From assembly GCA_903892415.1 (NCBI GenBank), contig CAITIQ010000386.1, positions 1-46,732 of the forward strand: a stretch of 46,732 nt of DNA, read 5' to 3'. Every line of letters starts with the position of its first letter. Position 1 is the stretch's first letter. The translations under genes and the position numbers were made by a program. This DNA comes from an uncultured delta proteobacterium. GTDB lineage: Bacteria; Myxococcota_A; Polyangia; Polyangiales; Polyangiaceae. The notes below the pieces were generated by a model. The model searched no databases. It was not told the origin of the DNA and saw only the letters and a program-made list of their open reading frames with translations. This document shows positions 17,632 to 26,800 of this stretch, in pieces.

Positions 17632-18639
17632 CTAGCTCGCCCCAAGCACGGTGGACTCCCTTCCCTCCTCCACCGCATGGCACGACACATCATGCCCGTT
17701 TTCCCCGCGTATCAAGGCTGGAGCTTCGCTCGCGCACCGGGCATTGGCGAGCGGGCAGCGCGGATGAAAGGTGCATCCGCTCGGTGGGTTGATTGGACTT
17801 GGAACTTCCCCTTGCAACACGAGCCTGCGCCTCTTCCGCTCCGCGGCGGGATCAGGCAGCGGAATCGCCGACAGAAGCGCCTGCGTGTACGGATGTTTGG
17901 GCGCGCGAAAGAGCAGCTCGCCCGGTGCGCGTTCAACGATGCGCCCGAGATACATCACGGCCACCGAGGTGGAGACGTGGCGCACGACCGCGAGATCATG
18001 CGCGACGAACAAGTAGGTGAGCCCAAGTTCATCCTGCAGGTCACGGAGCAGGTTGAGGATCTGCGCTTGGATGGAAACGTCGAGCGCGCTCACCGGCTCG
18101 TCGAGCAACACCACCTTGGGGTTCAGCGCGATCGCCCTCGCGATGCCGATCCGCTGGCGTTGGCCGCCGGAGAACTCGTGCGGGTAGCGCCGCATGAAGC
18201 CCGGCGAGAGGCCGACCTGCTTCATCAGCTTGCTGACCCGTTCCTCGAGCTCGCTGCGTCCGCTGGCGACACCGTGGATGATGAGCGGCTCCGCCAAGGT
18301 ATCAAACACGGTCATGCGTGGGTTGAGACTGGCGAAGGGATCTTGGAAAACCATCTGTAGGCTGCGGCGCATTTTGCGCAGCGCACCGCCGCGCAGTGAG
18401 AGCAGCTCCTCGGAGTCGAGCTTCACGCTGCCACTGGTCGCGTCGATCAAACGAGCGATGGCGCGAGCCGTCGTTGATTTGCCGCAGCCACTTTCGCCGA
18501 CCAGCCCCAGCGTTTGTCCTCGTTCGAGCTGCAACGAAACGCCATCCACCGCTTTCACGGTACCGACCTGGCGCATCAGCAGCCCGCGCCGGATCGGGAA
18601 GTGAACCTTGAGATCTTCGACGCTCAATAGCGCGCTCAT
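17632..18639 (-). CDS. oppF: Oligopeptide ABC transporter ATP-binding protein OppF/DppF
   Basis: ATG 18639 overlaps the stop of oppD (ATGA), giving 335 residues; the longer open frame reads into oppD and was rejected. Visible motifs are Walker A GESGCGKST, the ABC signature FSGGQRQRIGIARA, and Walker B VVLLDEPVSALDV. The oligopeptide-transporter C-terminal cysteine motif reads GCTFHPRCPLANARC and is known to bind an Fe-S cluster in some relatives. With OppD it forms the nucleotide-binding heterodimer driving peptide import. A Dpp or nickel-type specificity cannot be excluded from sequence alone. Confidence 0.95.
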   Translation of the reverse strand: MSALLSVEDLKVHFPIRRGLLMRQVGTVKAVDGVSLQLERGQTLGLVGESGCGKSTTARAIARLIDATSGSVKLDSEELLSLRGGALRKMRRSLQMVFQDPFASLNPRMTVFDTLAEPLIIHGVASGRSELEERVSKLMKQVGLSPGFMRRYPHEFSGGQRQRIGIARAIALNPKVVLLDEPVSALDVSIQAQILNLLRDLQDELGLTYLFVAHDLAVVRHVSTSVAVMYLGRIVERAPGELLFRAPKHPYTQALLSAIPLPDPAAERKRRRLVLQGEVPSPINPPSGCTFHPRCPLANARCASEAPALIRGENGHDVSCHAVEEGRESTVLGAS

Positions 18640-19637
18640 GTCGGCCTCCGAACTGCATCGAGATCCGTCTCGTGACAGGCCACGAAGTGCCCGGCGTCGA
18701 GCTCGCGTTGCGCCGGGTACGACTCTTCGCACGCGGCCCTAGCGTTCGGGCAGCGCGGGCGGAACGGACAGCCGCTGGGCAGGTTGGTCAGCGACGGTGG
18801 CGAACCTTGAATCGGCGTGAGGCGTTGGTTGCGATCGCCGTCGAGCTTGGGGATCGAGCGGGCCAAGCCGACGGTGTAGGGATGCGCGGGGGTGCTGAAG
18901 ATGCTCTCAGCCGGGCCCTGCTCGACGATGCGGCCGGCGTACATCACCGCGACCCGGTCGGCCATCTTGGCCACGACGCCGAGATCGTGGGTGATCAGCA
19001 CCACGCCGACGCCCGAATCGCGCCGCCGCTCATCGAGCAGGTCGAGGATTTGAGCTTGGATCGTCACGTCGAGCGCCGTGGTGGGCTCATCGGCGATCAA
19101 AAGGCGCGGCTCGCACAAGAGCGCCATCGCGATCATGATGCGCTGCCGCATGCCGCCGCTCAGCTGGTGCGGGTAATCGTCGAAGCGACGCGTCGGATCT
19201 GGGATGCCGACCTTCTTCAGCATGTCGATGCCGACAGTACGAGCCTCGGCGGGCTTCATGCGCTTGTGCAGCTCGAGCACCTCGGTCAGCTGGCGACTGA
19301 TGCGCATGTAGGGATTGAGCGAGGTCATCGGGTCCTGGAAGATCATGCCGATCTCGTTGCCGCGGATGTGTTGCATCTCGCGCTCGCTGAGTTGCACGAG
19401 GTCCTGCGTTCCCGAGCGACCCTCAAACACGATCTTGCCGGACACGATCTTCCCCGGCGGGGACGGGATCAGCCGCATGGTGGAGAGGCTCGAAACGCTC
19501 TTGCCCGAGCCGCTCTCGCCCACGATACCGAGCACCTCCCCTGCCCCGACGGAGTAGCTCACGCCATCCACCGCCTTGACGGTGCCTTCATCGGTGAAGA
19601 AGTGCGTCTTGAGATCGCTAACGGTGAGCAACGTCAT
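18636..19637 (-). CDS. oppD: Oligopeptide ABC transporter ATP-binding protein OppD/DppD
   Basis: The 333-residue protein starts at ATG 19637, just after the oppC stop. Motifs are Walker A GESGSGKSV, signature LSGGMRQRIMIAMA, Walker B LLIADEPTTALDV, H-loop VVLITHDLGVVAKMADRVAVMYAG, and the C-terminal cysteine motif GCPFRPRCPNARAAC. Gene order and overlaps (oppA-B-C-D-F) make it one half of the ATPase pair of the importer, on the cytoplasmic side of the membrane. Confidence 0.95.
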   Translation of the reverse strand: MTLLTVSDLKTHFFTDEGTVKAVDGVSYSVGAGEVLGIVGESGSGKSVSSLSTMRLIPSPPGKIVSGKIVFEGRSGTQDLVQLSEREMQHIRGNEIGMIFQDPMTSLNPYMRISRQLTEVLELHKRMKPAEARTVGIDMLKKVGIPDPTRRFDDYPHQLSGGMRQRIMIAMALLCEPRLLIADEPTTALDVTIQAQILDLLDERRRDSGVGVVLITHDLGVVAKMADRVAVMYAGRIVEQGPAESIFSTPAHPYTVGLARSIPKLDGDRNQRLTPIQGSPPSLTNLPSGCPFRPRCPNARAACEESYPAQRELDAGHFVACHETDLDAVRRPT

Positions 19638-19641
19638 GCGC

Positions 19642-20598
19642 TCAATCCTTTCGCACGCGAGGGTCGAGCGCGTCCCGCACGCCGTCCCCGAGGAAGTTGA
19701 AGCAGAACAAGGTCAGCGCGAGAAAGAGCCCGGGTACGACGGTGAGCCATGGGTAGAGATCGAGCGACTCCACGCCGTTCGAGATCAGGGCCCCCCAGCT
19801 CGATAGCGGCTCTTCGGTGCCGAGCCCGAGAAACGATAGGAACGCCTCGGTCAACATGATCTCGGGGATGGTGAGCGTCGTGTAGACGATGATCGGCCCG
19901 AGCGCGTTTGGGATGAGGTGCCGAAAGATCAAACGAAAGTGGCCCACCCCGATGCTTCGCGCGGCCTCGACGAAGAGCTGCCCGCGCAGCGCGATCACCT
20001 GGCCGCGGACGATGCGAGCCATCGTCAACCACGACATCGAGCCGAGCGCTGCGAACACGAACACGATCTTGAACAGCTGCTGCGGGTTCTTGACGTCGTC
20101 GTATAAGGCCGTCAGCAGCTTGTGAAACAGCTCGTAGAAGACCGTGTCGGGGTTGGCGAAGAAGGCCGTCAGCAGGATCACGAAGATCAGCAGCGGGAAG
20201 GTGTAGAGCACGTCGACGATGCGCATCATCAGCGCGTCTACGCGGCCGCCGAAGTAGCCGGCGATGCCGCCCCAGCTGACGCCGATGATGAAGCTGAGCG
20301 TGGTCGCGATGATGCCGACGCTCAGCGACACGCGGCCGCCGAAGGTCACGCGCGACATCAAATCGCGACCGTGGTCATCGGTACCGAGCCAGTGCGCCGC
20401 CGAAGGTGGCGAGGCACCAAGCTGCAAATCGGTCTTGTCGTAGGGCTGCGACGTGAACATCGGGTGGAGGATGCAGACGATGCTGAGCAGCAGCAGCACC
20501 ACACCGGCGACCACCGCGACCTTGTTCTTGCGCAGACGTTTCCACGCATCTCGCCAGAGGCTCGAGCCCTTCTCTGCGGCTTCGGAGGGCGCGCTCAC
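19642..20598 (-). CDS. oppC: Oligopeptide ABC transporter permease OppC/DppC
   Basis: The 318-residue inner-membrane protein starts at GTG 20598, overlapping the oppB stop as GTGA. A first transmembrane helix (about 25-45) precedes a periplasmic segment with LGTDDHGRDLMSRVTFGGRVSL, typical of OppC. Five more helices follow. The EAA-loop that contacts the ATPases reads EAARSIGVGHFRLIFRHLIPNALGPII. It pairs with OppB to form the membrane channel. Confidence 0.95.
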   Translation of the reverse strand: MSAPSEAAEKGSSLWRDAWKRLRKNKVAVVAGVVLLLLSIVCILHPMFTSQPYDKTDLQLGASPPSAAHWLGTDDHGRDLMSRVTFGGRVSLSVGIIATTLSFIIGVSWGGIAGYFGGRVDALMMRIVDVLYTFPLLIFVILLTAFFANPDTVFYELFHKLLTALYDDVKNPQQLFKIVFVFAALGSMSWLTMARIVRGQVIALRGQLFVEAARSIGVGHFRLIFRHLIPNALGPIIVYTTLTIPEIMLTEAFLSFLGLGTEEPLSSWGALISNGVESLDLYPWLTVVPGLFLALTLFCFNFLGDGVRDALDPRVRKD

Positions 20599-21518
20599 TT
20601 GTCGATCTCCACGCGCGGGTCGAGGAAGCGGTAGGCGATGTCGACCAGCGCATTCGACACCATGAGCAGCGTGCCGTACACCAGCGCCACCCCCGAAACG
20701 AGGTTGTAGTCCTTGTTCAGCACGGCCTCGACGAGGTAGCGACCCATGCCGGGGATGTCGAAGATCTTCTCGATCACCAGCGAGCCGACGAGCATGCCGG
20801 CGAAGCCCGGCCCGAGGAAGCTGACGACCGGAAGCATGCCGCCCTTGAGGCTATGACGCAAAATCACCACGCGCTCCGAGAGGCCCTTGGCGCGCGCGGT
20901 GCGCACGAAGTCAGAGCGAATCACCTCCAACATGCCCGCGCGGGTCAGCCTAGCGAGATAGGCCGCCATCGGCAGCGCCGCACAGAAAACCGGCAACACA
21001 GCGTGCCTCCAGGTCTCCCAACGTGCGACCGGCAACAAGTACAACTTGAGCGAGAGGACCAACACCAACAGCGGCGCGAGCACGAAGCGCGGGATGCTGA
21101 TCCCGAGCATCGACGCGCCCATCGCTAGTGAGTCCTTCCAGGTGTTTTGACGGACCGCGCCGATGATTCCGAGCGGCACGCCCATGGCGAGAGCGGTGAG
21201 CATCGCCATCACGCCGAGCTGCATCGAGACCGGCAGCGTCATACCGATCAGCTCTTCAACCGTGCGGTTTGGATACTTGGTGCTGAAGCCGAGCGACCCC
21301 TCGGTCAGCAGGCGGACGAGCCAATCTTTGTATTGCACCCACAGCGGGTCATCGAGCTTGTGCTGCTTGAGGATGTTCTTCATCACCTCGGGTGGCAGCG
21401 CTCGTTCGGTGTCGTAGGGGCCGCCGGGCGCCAGGCGAAGCAGTACGAACACCAACGTTGCGACAAGCAACAAGGTCGGGATGATCGAAAGGATGCGTCG
21501 AACGATGTAGGCGAACAC
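20595..21518 (-). CDS. oppB: Oligopeptide ABC transporter permease OppB/DppB
   Basis: The 307-residue protein starts at GTG 21518, six bases after the oppA stop. The N-terminal MFAYIVRRILSIIPTLL is the typical OppB first helix, followed by the family motif PGGPYD. About six transmembrane helices are visible. The cytoplasmic coupling loop reads VRTARAKGLSERVVILRHSLKGGMLPVVSFLG. It is the second permease half of the peptide importer. Confidence 0.95.
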   Translation of the reverse strand: MFAYIVRRILSIIPTLLLVATLVFVLLRLAPGGPYDTERALPPEVMKNILKQHKLDDPLWVQYKDWLVRLLTEGSLGFSTKYPNRTVEELIGMTLPVSMQLGVMAMLTALAMGVPLGIIGAVRQNTWKDSLAMGASMLGISIPRFVLAPLLVLVLSLKLYLLPVARWETWRHAVLPVFCAALPMAAYLARLTRAGMLEVIRSDFVRTARAKGLSERVVILRHSLKGGMLPVVSFLGPGFAGMLVGSLVIEKIFDIPGMGRYLVEAVLNKDYNLVSGVALVYGTLLMVSNALVDIAYRFLDPRVEIDK

Positions 21519-21524
21519 GAGCCC

Positions 21525-23816
21525 TCAGTACGCCGCTGGGGCGGCAAATGCCGGGACCGGGAAGGCCGGCTCATCCGACGGGTTGTTCTTCCAATCCGGA
21601 TCGAGCCACATCCACTGCGTGAGCTGCTCGTTGCGGCGATTGAAGTGGAAGCCCTTGACGTAAGGCTTGATCAGGGTGGACTTGGTGTAGAAATAGAGCG
21701 GAATTTTGGGCACTTCCTCTGCGAGGATGCCCTCGGCCTCACGGTAGAGCCGCATGCTCTCCTTCACGTCGGCCGTGCTGCGCGCACTCTGCACAAGGGC
21801 GTCATACTTGGCGTTGCTCCACCCGGTGCGGTTGTTCGGGCTCTTGGCCATGAAGGTGTCGAGGAACGTTTGCGGGTGATCGAAGTCGGCGATCCAACCG
21901 AAGCGCACGACTTGGAAGTTCTTGTCGCGGACGTTCTTCAACATCACGCCCCATTCTTCGTTTCGAAGTTGCACCTCGATTCCGAGGTTCTTCTTCCACA
22001 TGTCCTGAATGGTGACGGCCACAGCGCGATGCCCTTCACTCGTGTTGTAGAGCAGCTCGATCGGCGGGACGCCCTCAGCCACGAAGCCGCCGTTCTTCTC
22101 GACGATGTTGTAGCCGGCCTTCTTCAATAACGAGCGCGCGAGCTCCGGGTTGAACTTCAGCTCTGGGGCATCGAACGGATCTTTCGAGTTAGCGCGCAGC
22201 TCGTCGACGTATTCGGCGTAGCCCTGGCCCATGAAGTCGGGCACGAAGTGGGTGGCTGGAGCTTGGCTGCCGCGCAGCACCTTGTCCGCGAGCTGCTGCT
22301 TGTCGATCGCTAGGTTGAGCGCTTGCCTGACCTCGACCTTGTCGAGCGGCGGCACTTTGGTGTTGAGCTCATACCAGTAGGTGCCCACGTAGTTGGTCAG
22401 CTCGAAGTCCTTCTTCTTGCGCAGCACGGGGAGGTAGGGCGGTGGCAGAGAGCTGTTGTCCCCGATGTAGTCGAGCTCGCCGGCCTTATAGAGATTCATC
22501 GTCGAGACGTAACTCTCGACCGCCATCCACACGATGTTGTGAATCTTCAGATCGTTGAGGTAGCGATGATGCGGGTTCCGCTTCATGCGGATCTCGTAGC
22601 GAAACTTCCACGAGTCGATCATGTAGGGGCCGTTGCCGATGAAGGTCTCCGGCCGAGTCCAAAGGTCTGGCTCGCCGCGCGCTTTGAACGGCTCGATCAG
22701 ATCCTTGCGTACGGGATACGTGGTGGGCGCACAAAGCAGATCGAGGATGTACGGGACCGGGTATTCCGCCTCGACCTCCAGCGTTTGGTCGTCGAGCGCG
22801 CGCACCCCCAACATGGACGTGTCGGAGATGAGGTTATCCTCGGAAGCGAAGCCCAACGGGATGGGCACAGCCGCCGGCTGGGCGCGCGCCTTTGGATCAT
22901 AGGTAGGCGCAGAGTCCCACTTGGCGATCAAGGCTTTGCTCTGCTTGGCGGCGCTTGGCTTGAGCATGCAGCCTGGAAGCACACCCACTGGCTTGCTGTC
23001 TGGCCCGGCCAACTCGAAGAAGTAGTCCTTGGCTCCGTTGCAGATCACCGGCGCTCGCACCCGAACGAGGTCGTAGTCGCCCACGGGCAAAGCTCCGGCT
23101 GAAGGCGCCACCACTCTCGTCTCGTTGGCGAAGATCTGCACGAGCTTCTCCGGCGTCTTTTTCTTCGGGTTGGCCGCGTCATACCCGATCGACTCGAGGC
23201 CCTCGGGGAGGTCGGTGAGCGGAGCGATCTGCGACTCGACCTTCACTGGCGTGCGTCCGAGCACGAGCACGATGGTCCCCTTCTCCAACGTCGAACTCGG
23301 CTGGCCCTGTGCGTCGGGCGCCTCAAAAACGGGCACGGACTCTTGGGCGCGCAGCAGCTTGCCTTGGTTGAAGAGCTCGCCGTTGCGCAAGAAATAGATG
23401 TTGGGCGACGCCTGCGAAGCCGTCGCCGGGTCGAGCACGCGCTTCCAGGCGTACTCGAAGTCCTGCGCGGTGACCGGCTTGCCGTCGGACCAGGCAGCGT
23501 CCTTGCGCAGGTGAAACCGGAAGTAGAGGTTGTCCTTCGAGCGCTGGTAGCTCTCCGCCACGCCGGGCACAGGCTCTGCGTCGGGCCCGTAGGCCGCGAG
23601 CCCCTCGAACAAGTGCTGCACGAGCTTCGAACTCACGCTGTCGTGAGCCTTCCCGGGATCGATGTACTCGGGCTCGCCGCCGGCATTCACGAACAGCGTC
23701 TGGGGATCTTTTCCGAATCGGTCCTGCGTACCGAAAAACTCGCCGTTATCCGATTGAACGCTGCAGCCCGTGACGACCAGCGCCAGAGCGAAAGCCGGTG
23801 TGACTCGCTTGTCCAC
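21525..23816 (-). CDS. oppA: Peptide-binding lipoprotein OppA (SBP family 5) with large insert
   Basis: The 763-residue protein starts at GTG 23816 and has a lipoprotein signal ending VVTGC (Cys18). The OppA-type fold is clear: GGEPEYIDPGKAHD, LVQHLFEGLAAYGPD, the AAWSDGKPVTAQDFEYAWKRVLDP motif, FIGNGPYMIDSWKF, and VRQALNLAIDKQQLADKVL. OppA proteins are usually about 540 residues. The extra length is an insert of about 180 residues (155-333) between the YFLRNGELFNQGK helix and SMLGVRALDDQTLEV. The insert contains SH3-like beta segments (VPVFEAPDAQG, EKGTIVLVLGRTPVKVES). The protein delivers peptides to OppBCDF, and the insert may bind wall or peptide ligand. Confidence 0.93.
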   Translation of the reverse strand: MDKRVTPAFALALVVTGCSVQSDNGEFFGTQDRFGKDPQTLFVNAGGEPEYIDPGKAHDSVSSKLVQHLFEGLAAYGPDAEPVPGVAESYQRSKDNLYFRFHLRKDAAWSDGKPVTAQDFEYAWKRVLDPATASQASPNIYFLRNGELFNQGKLLRAQESVPVFEAPDAQGQPSSTLEKGTIVLVLGRTPVKVESQIAPLTDLPEGLESIGYDAANPKKKTPEKLVQIFANETRVVAPSAGALPVGDYDLVRVRAPVICNGAKDYFFELAGPDSKPVGVLPGCMLKPSAAKQSKALIAKWDSAPTYDPKARAQPAAVPIPLGFASEDNLISDTSMLGVRALDDQTLEVEAEYPVPYILDLLCAPTTYPVRKDLIEPFKARGEPDLWTRPETFIGNGPYMIDSWKFRYEIRMKRNPHHRYLNDLKIHNIVWMAVESYVSTMNLYKAGELDYIGDNSSLPPPYLPVLRKKKDFELTNYVGTYWYELNTKVPPLDKVEVRQALNLAIDKQQLADKVLRGSQAPATHFVPDFMGQGYAEYVDELRANSKDPFDAPELKFNPELARSLLKKAGYNIVEKNGGFVAEGVPPIELLYNTSEGHRAVAVTIQDMWKKNLGIEVQLRNEEWGVMLKNVRDKNFQVVRFGWIADFDHPQTFLDTFMAKSPNNRTGWSNAKYDALVQSARSTADVKESMRLYREAEGILAEEVPKIPLYFYTKSTLIKPYVKGFHFNRRNEQLTQWMWLDPDWKNNPSDEPAFPVPAFAAPAAY

Positions 23817-23851
23817 GCGACATGCCTATCACGGAATCGTATGCTCCGCCG

Positions 23852-26800
23852 ATGTCGCCGACACAATCCGTTCGCCCTGCATTCGCGCCTCGAACTGCTC
23901 TAGTGACGCTGCTGCTCGCGCCGACGCTCTTGGTTGCCTGCGTCCGCGAAGGGGATGTGCGTCCCGCGCTCGCCGGAGCCAATGCGTGCGCCGACGCAGG
24001 TGGACGCTGCGAGGAAGCCATCGAGCGGGCGTTGCTGTCGGGGGACGATACCAGCGGGATGCTCGAGGCGCTGGCTGAGCAGCGGGCTAGCCAAGGGAAG
24101 CCGCAGCTCAAGCAGCTGCTCGTTGCTCTCAAGGAAAACTCGGCGCCGGTCGTCGTGGTTGCGAAGGAAGCGGGACGCGCGCAGAGCCTTCCGGAAGGCG
24201 TCAAAGGCCTCGCAGCGATTGACCTCGGCACTGAGGACCACGCTGTCTTCGTTGCGCTGGCCGAGGTGACCAAGACCAACGTCCTCGCGGTCGTCGAGCG
24301 CGATTCAACGGTTACTCGCTACTACGGGCGCGACCCGGTGCGCATCTTCGCAGGCGGTGCATTGCCCTACGCCGCGAGCGACAAGGCTCCCGATTGGCAA
24401 GTCGAACGCGCCGTCGACGAGGCGATTCGCGAGACTTTGTCGGCCGCTTCGAAGTTCGACTACGTGGCTGCGGCGCGCGCGATCGACAAGCTCGAACAAG
24501 CGAGCAGCGGGCTTGCGCCGTGGGACATCGCGAAGCTGCGCGCCAGTGCGGCGCTGGTCGCCGTCAATCTCTCCCGCTTCTCTTTGACCGACGATTCTGC
24601 GCCGACGAAGCCGGCTGAACCGTGGCCCAACACAGCTGGAAGCCCTTACTACGAGCTGCTGCGTTTTTCGGGCGAGGCCAAGCATTCGCCCGAGAGCGAC
24701 GAGCGCGTTCGCGCTGCAGTAAAGTCGTTGGGCGGCGCCAACAGCTCTTGGTTCGAGCGTCGCTATCGCGTCGAGGCGCAGGGCTGCCCTCCGACGGAGG
24801 CGCTCACCTTTACCAAGCCCGCTGACGTTGGGCTCGCGCACTTCCTGCCACCGCTGCTCGCGCGCGAAGGGTCTCGTGATCGAGCGGGCAAGCTGCCGCT
24901 AGCCGATTGGGACAAGAGCTACAGCGCGCTGGTCGAGCTGAGCGAGCGCGAGGGGCTCGCGTATTACACCTTGCCGGTGCTGCTGAGTGAGCGAGGCGGC
25001 TTCGTTGGTATGAAGCGTTCGGGAGTGGCGGCGCACCGCCGGGTGACCGAGCTCGCCAAGAAGCACATCGAGGCGCTGCAACGGCTCGCGAAGGAGCTCC
25101 CGGGGCGGGTTGGCGTAAACCAACTCACCTTCTTCGGAAGTCCAGGCGCCTTCCTCGATCCGGCCTTGGCGCCCGAGCTCAAAGCCCTGGCCGAACGCAG
25201 CTCGTCGGACGCGGTTGCGGAGGCCAAAGACGCGGGCCAGCTCCTGCGCGTTGCGATGATGGCTGGGCTCATCAGCATGAACATGCCGCCGGTCATCCGC
25301 GAGGGATATGTCGGCTCGCTCAGCAGCGCGTACGTGGCGCGGCTCCGAGGCGATCTGAGCAGCGAGGTGGGCTTTTGGGCCGCGGGCGCGCACACGGTGG
25401 AGCTCCTCTACCGTTCGCTCACGGGCTACGAGGCCGATCCGCAGGCCTCCTTGGTTGCGATCACGCGCGCGCTCGAGCAGGATCCAAACCTGCCCGAGGC
25501 CGGTCTGGCTTCGCTAGCTGCGGCGCTGTTTCGCTATGGCGTCTTGGTGCAGACGGGCACGCTCGGAGCCGTGTATCTCGAGCCGAAAGACGCGCCGTTG
25601 CCCGGGCGCAAGGAGGCACGCGCCGCGCTCGTGAGGGCCCTTTCCAAGCTTCATTCGCAGGCGCCTACCGACACCGCAGCGGTGAATGAGCTGGCCGCCT
25701 TCGTCGACAACGTCGCGGCCACGCTCGCCTATAGCCTGCATAAATCCTTCACGGAGCCACCGGCCTCCGACGTTTGTGCCAGCGAAGCGCCCAAAGATCC
25801 CAAGTTGCAGCGCGCGCTCGCCAAGCTCCGCGATCAACGAAAATCTGTGCTGCAGAACGCTGGTATGTCCGAAACGAGCGGATGGGCGGTGCGTGCGCGG
25901 CTGCTCACCATCCTGCTCTCCGACGCCCTGGACGTGGCCTCGACGAGCGAGCAACCGGCGAAGAAGAACAAGGGCAAGGACAAAGCGACGACCACCAAAG
26001 CGACAGCGACGAGCTTCGATCCGGACACGCTGACGAAGTTCTTTGTGACTGACGCTGACGCCCGCACAACCTCGGAGCGAGCCCTCGCGACCTTCGATTT
26101 GCCGCCGCTGATGGCACCAGCTGCAGGCGCGTTGCAACGTTTGGTGCGCGGCTATTTCGAGTCCGGTACCGCGCACTTCCGCACGAAGGGCCAAGAGGAT
26201 GTGGCGCTCTTGTTCAACAGCGTTGGCAGCTTCTGGGGGCCTGATACTTCGGTTTTCGCCGGACTACTGGTGGACTTCGCGCGAGCCTGGGGCTCCGGAG
26301 CAGGAGCTCCCTCGTCGGTCTCGCGCTTCACCCAAGTCGCCGAGGATCTCTACAAGCAGAACAAGAAGACCGAGGCCGATCTGGTGCTTGTCGCGAGCAC
26401 CGTCGCCGGCGCGATGAACGACGAGGGGGTTTCTGAGCAGTCGGTCGCTACCTCGCGCAAGTATCAAGGCGAGGCCGCGTGGCTGCTCGATTTCATGCGC
26501 TACTCGCGTGGCCAGATCAAATCGTCTGCGGGAGAAGCGAGCCCGCTCGCTTTCGAGCAGGATCTCAAGCGCCTGGCGTCGGATCAGTGCGCCAACGTGA
26601 GCGTTGAAACCGTGAGTGGGGTGCTCGGCGCCTTGCAGCAGCTGAAGTCTGGGGACCGCGGTGGGGCGCGGCTCGCCCTCGATCGGATGCTCTCGAACTC
26701 GGACCCACTTCGCTTCAATGTCCCGCACGTCTCGTACGTGTTTCAACACGCGACCGGCCACCGCGCCTCCAACGTCGCGCTGAGCCTCGACCTCGCGGCG

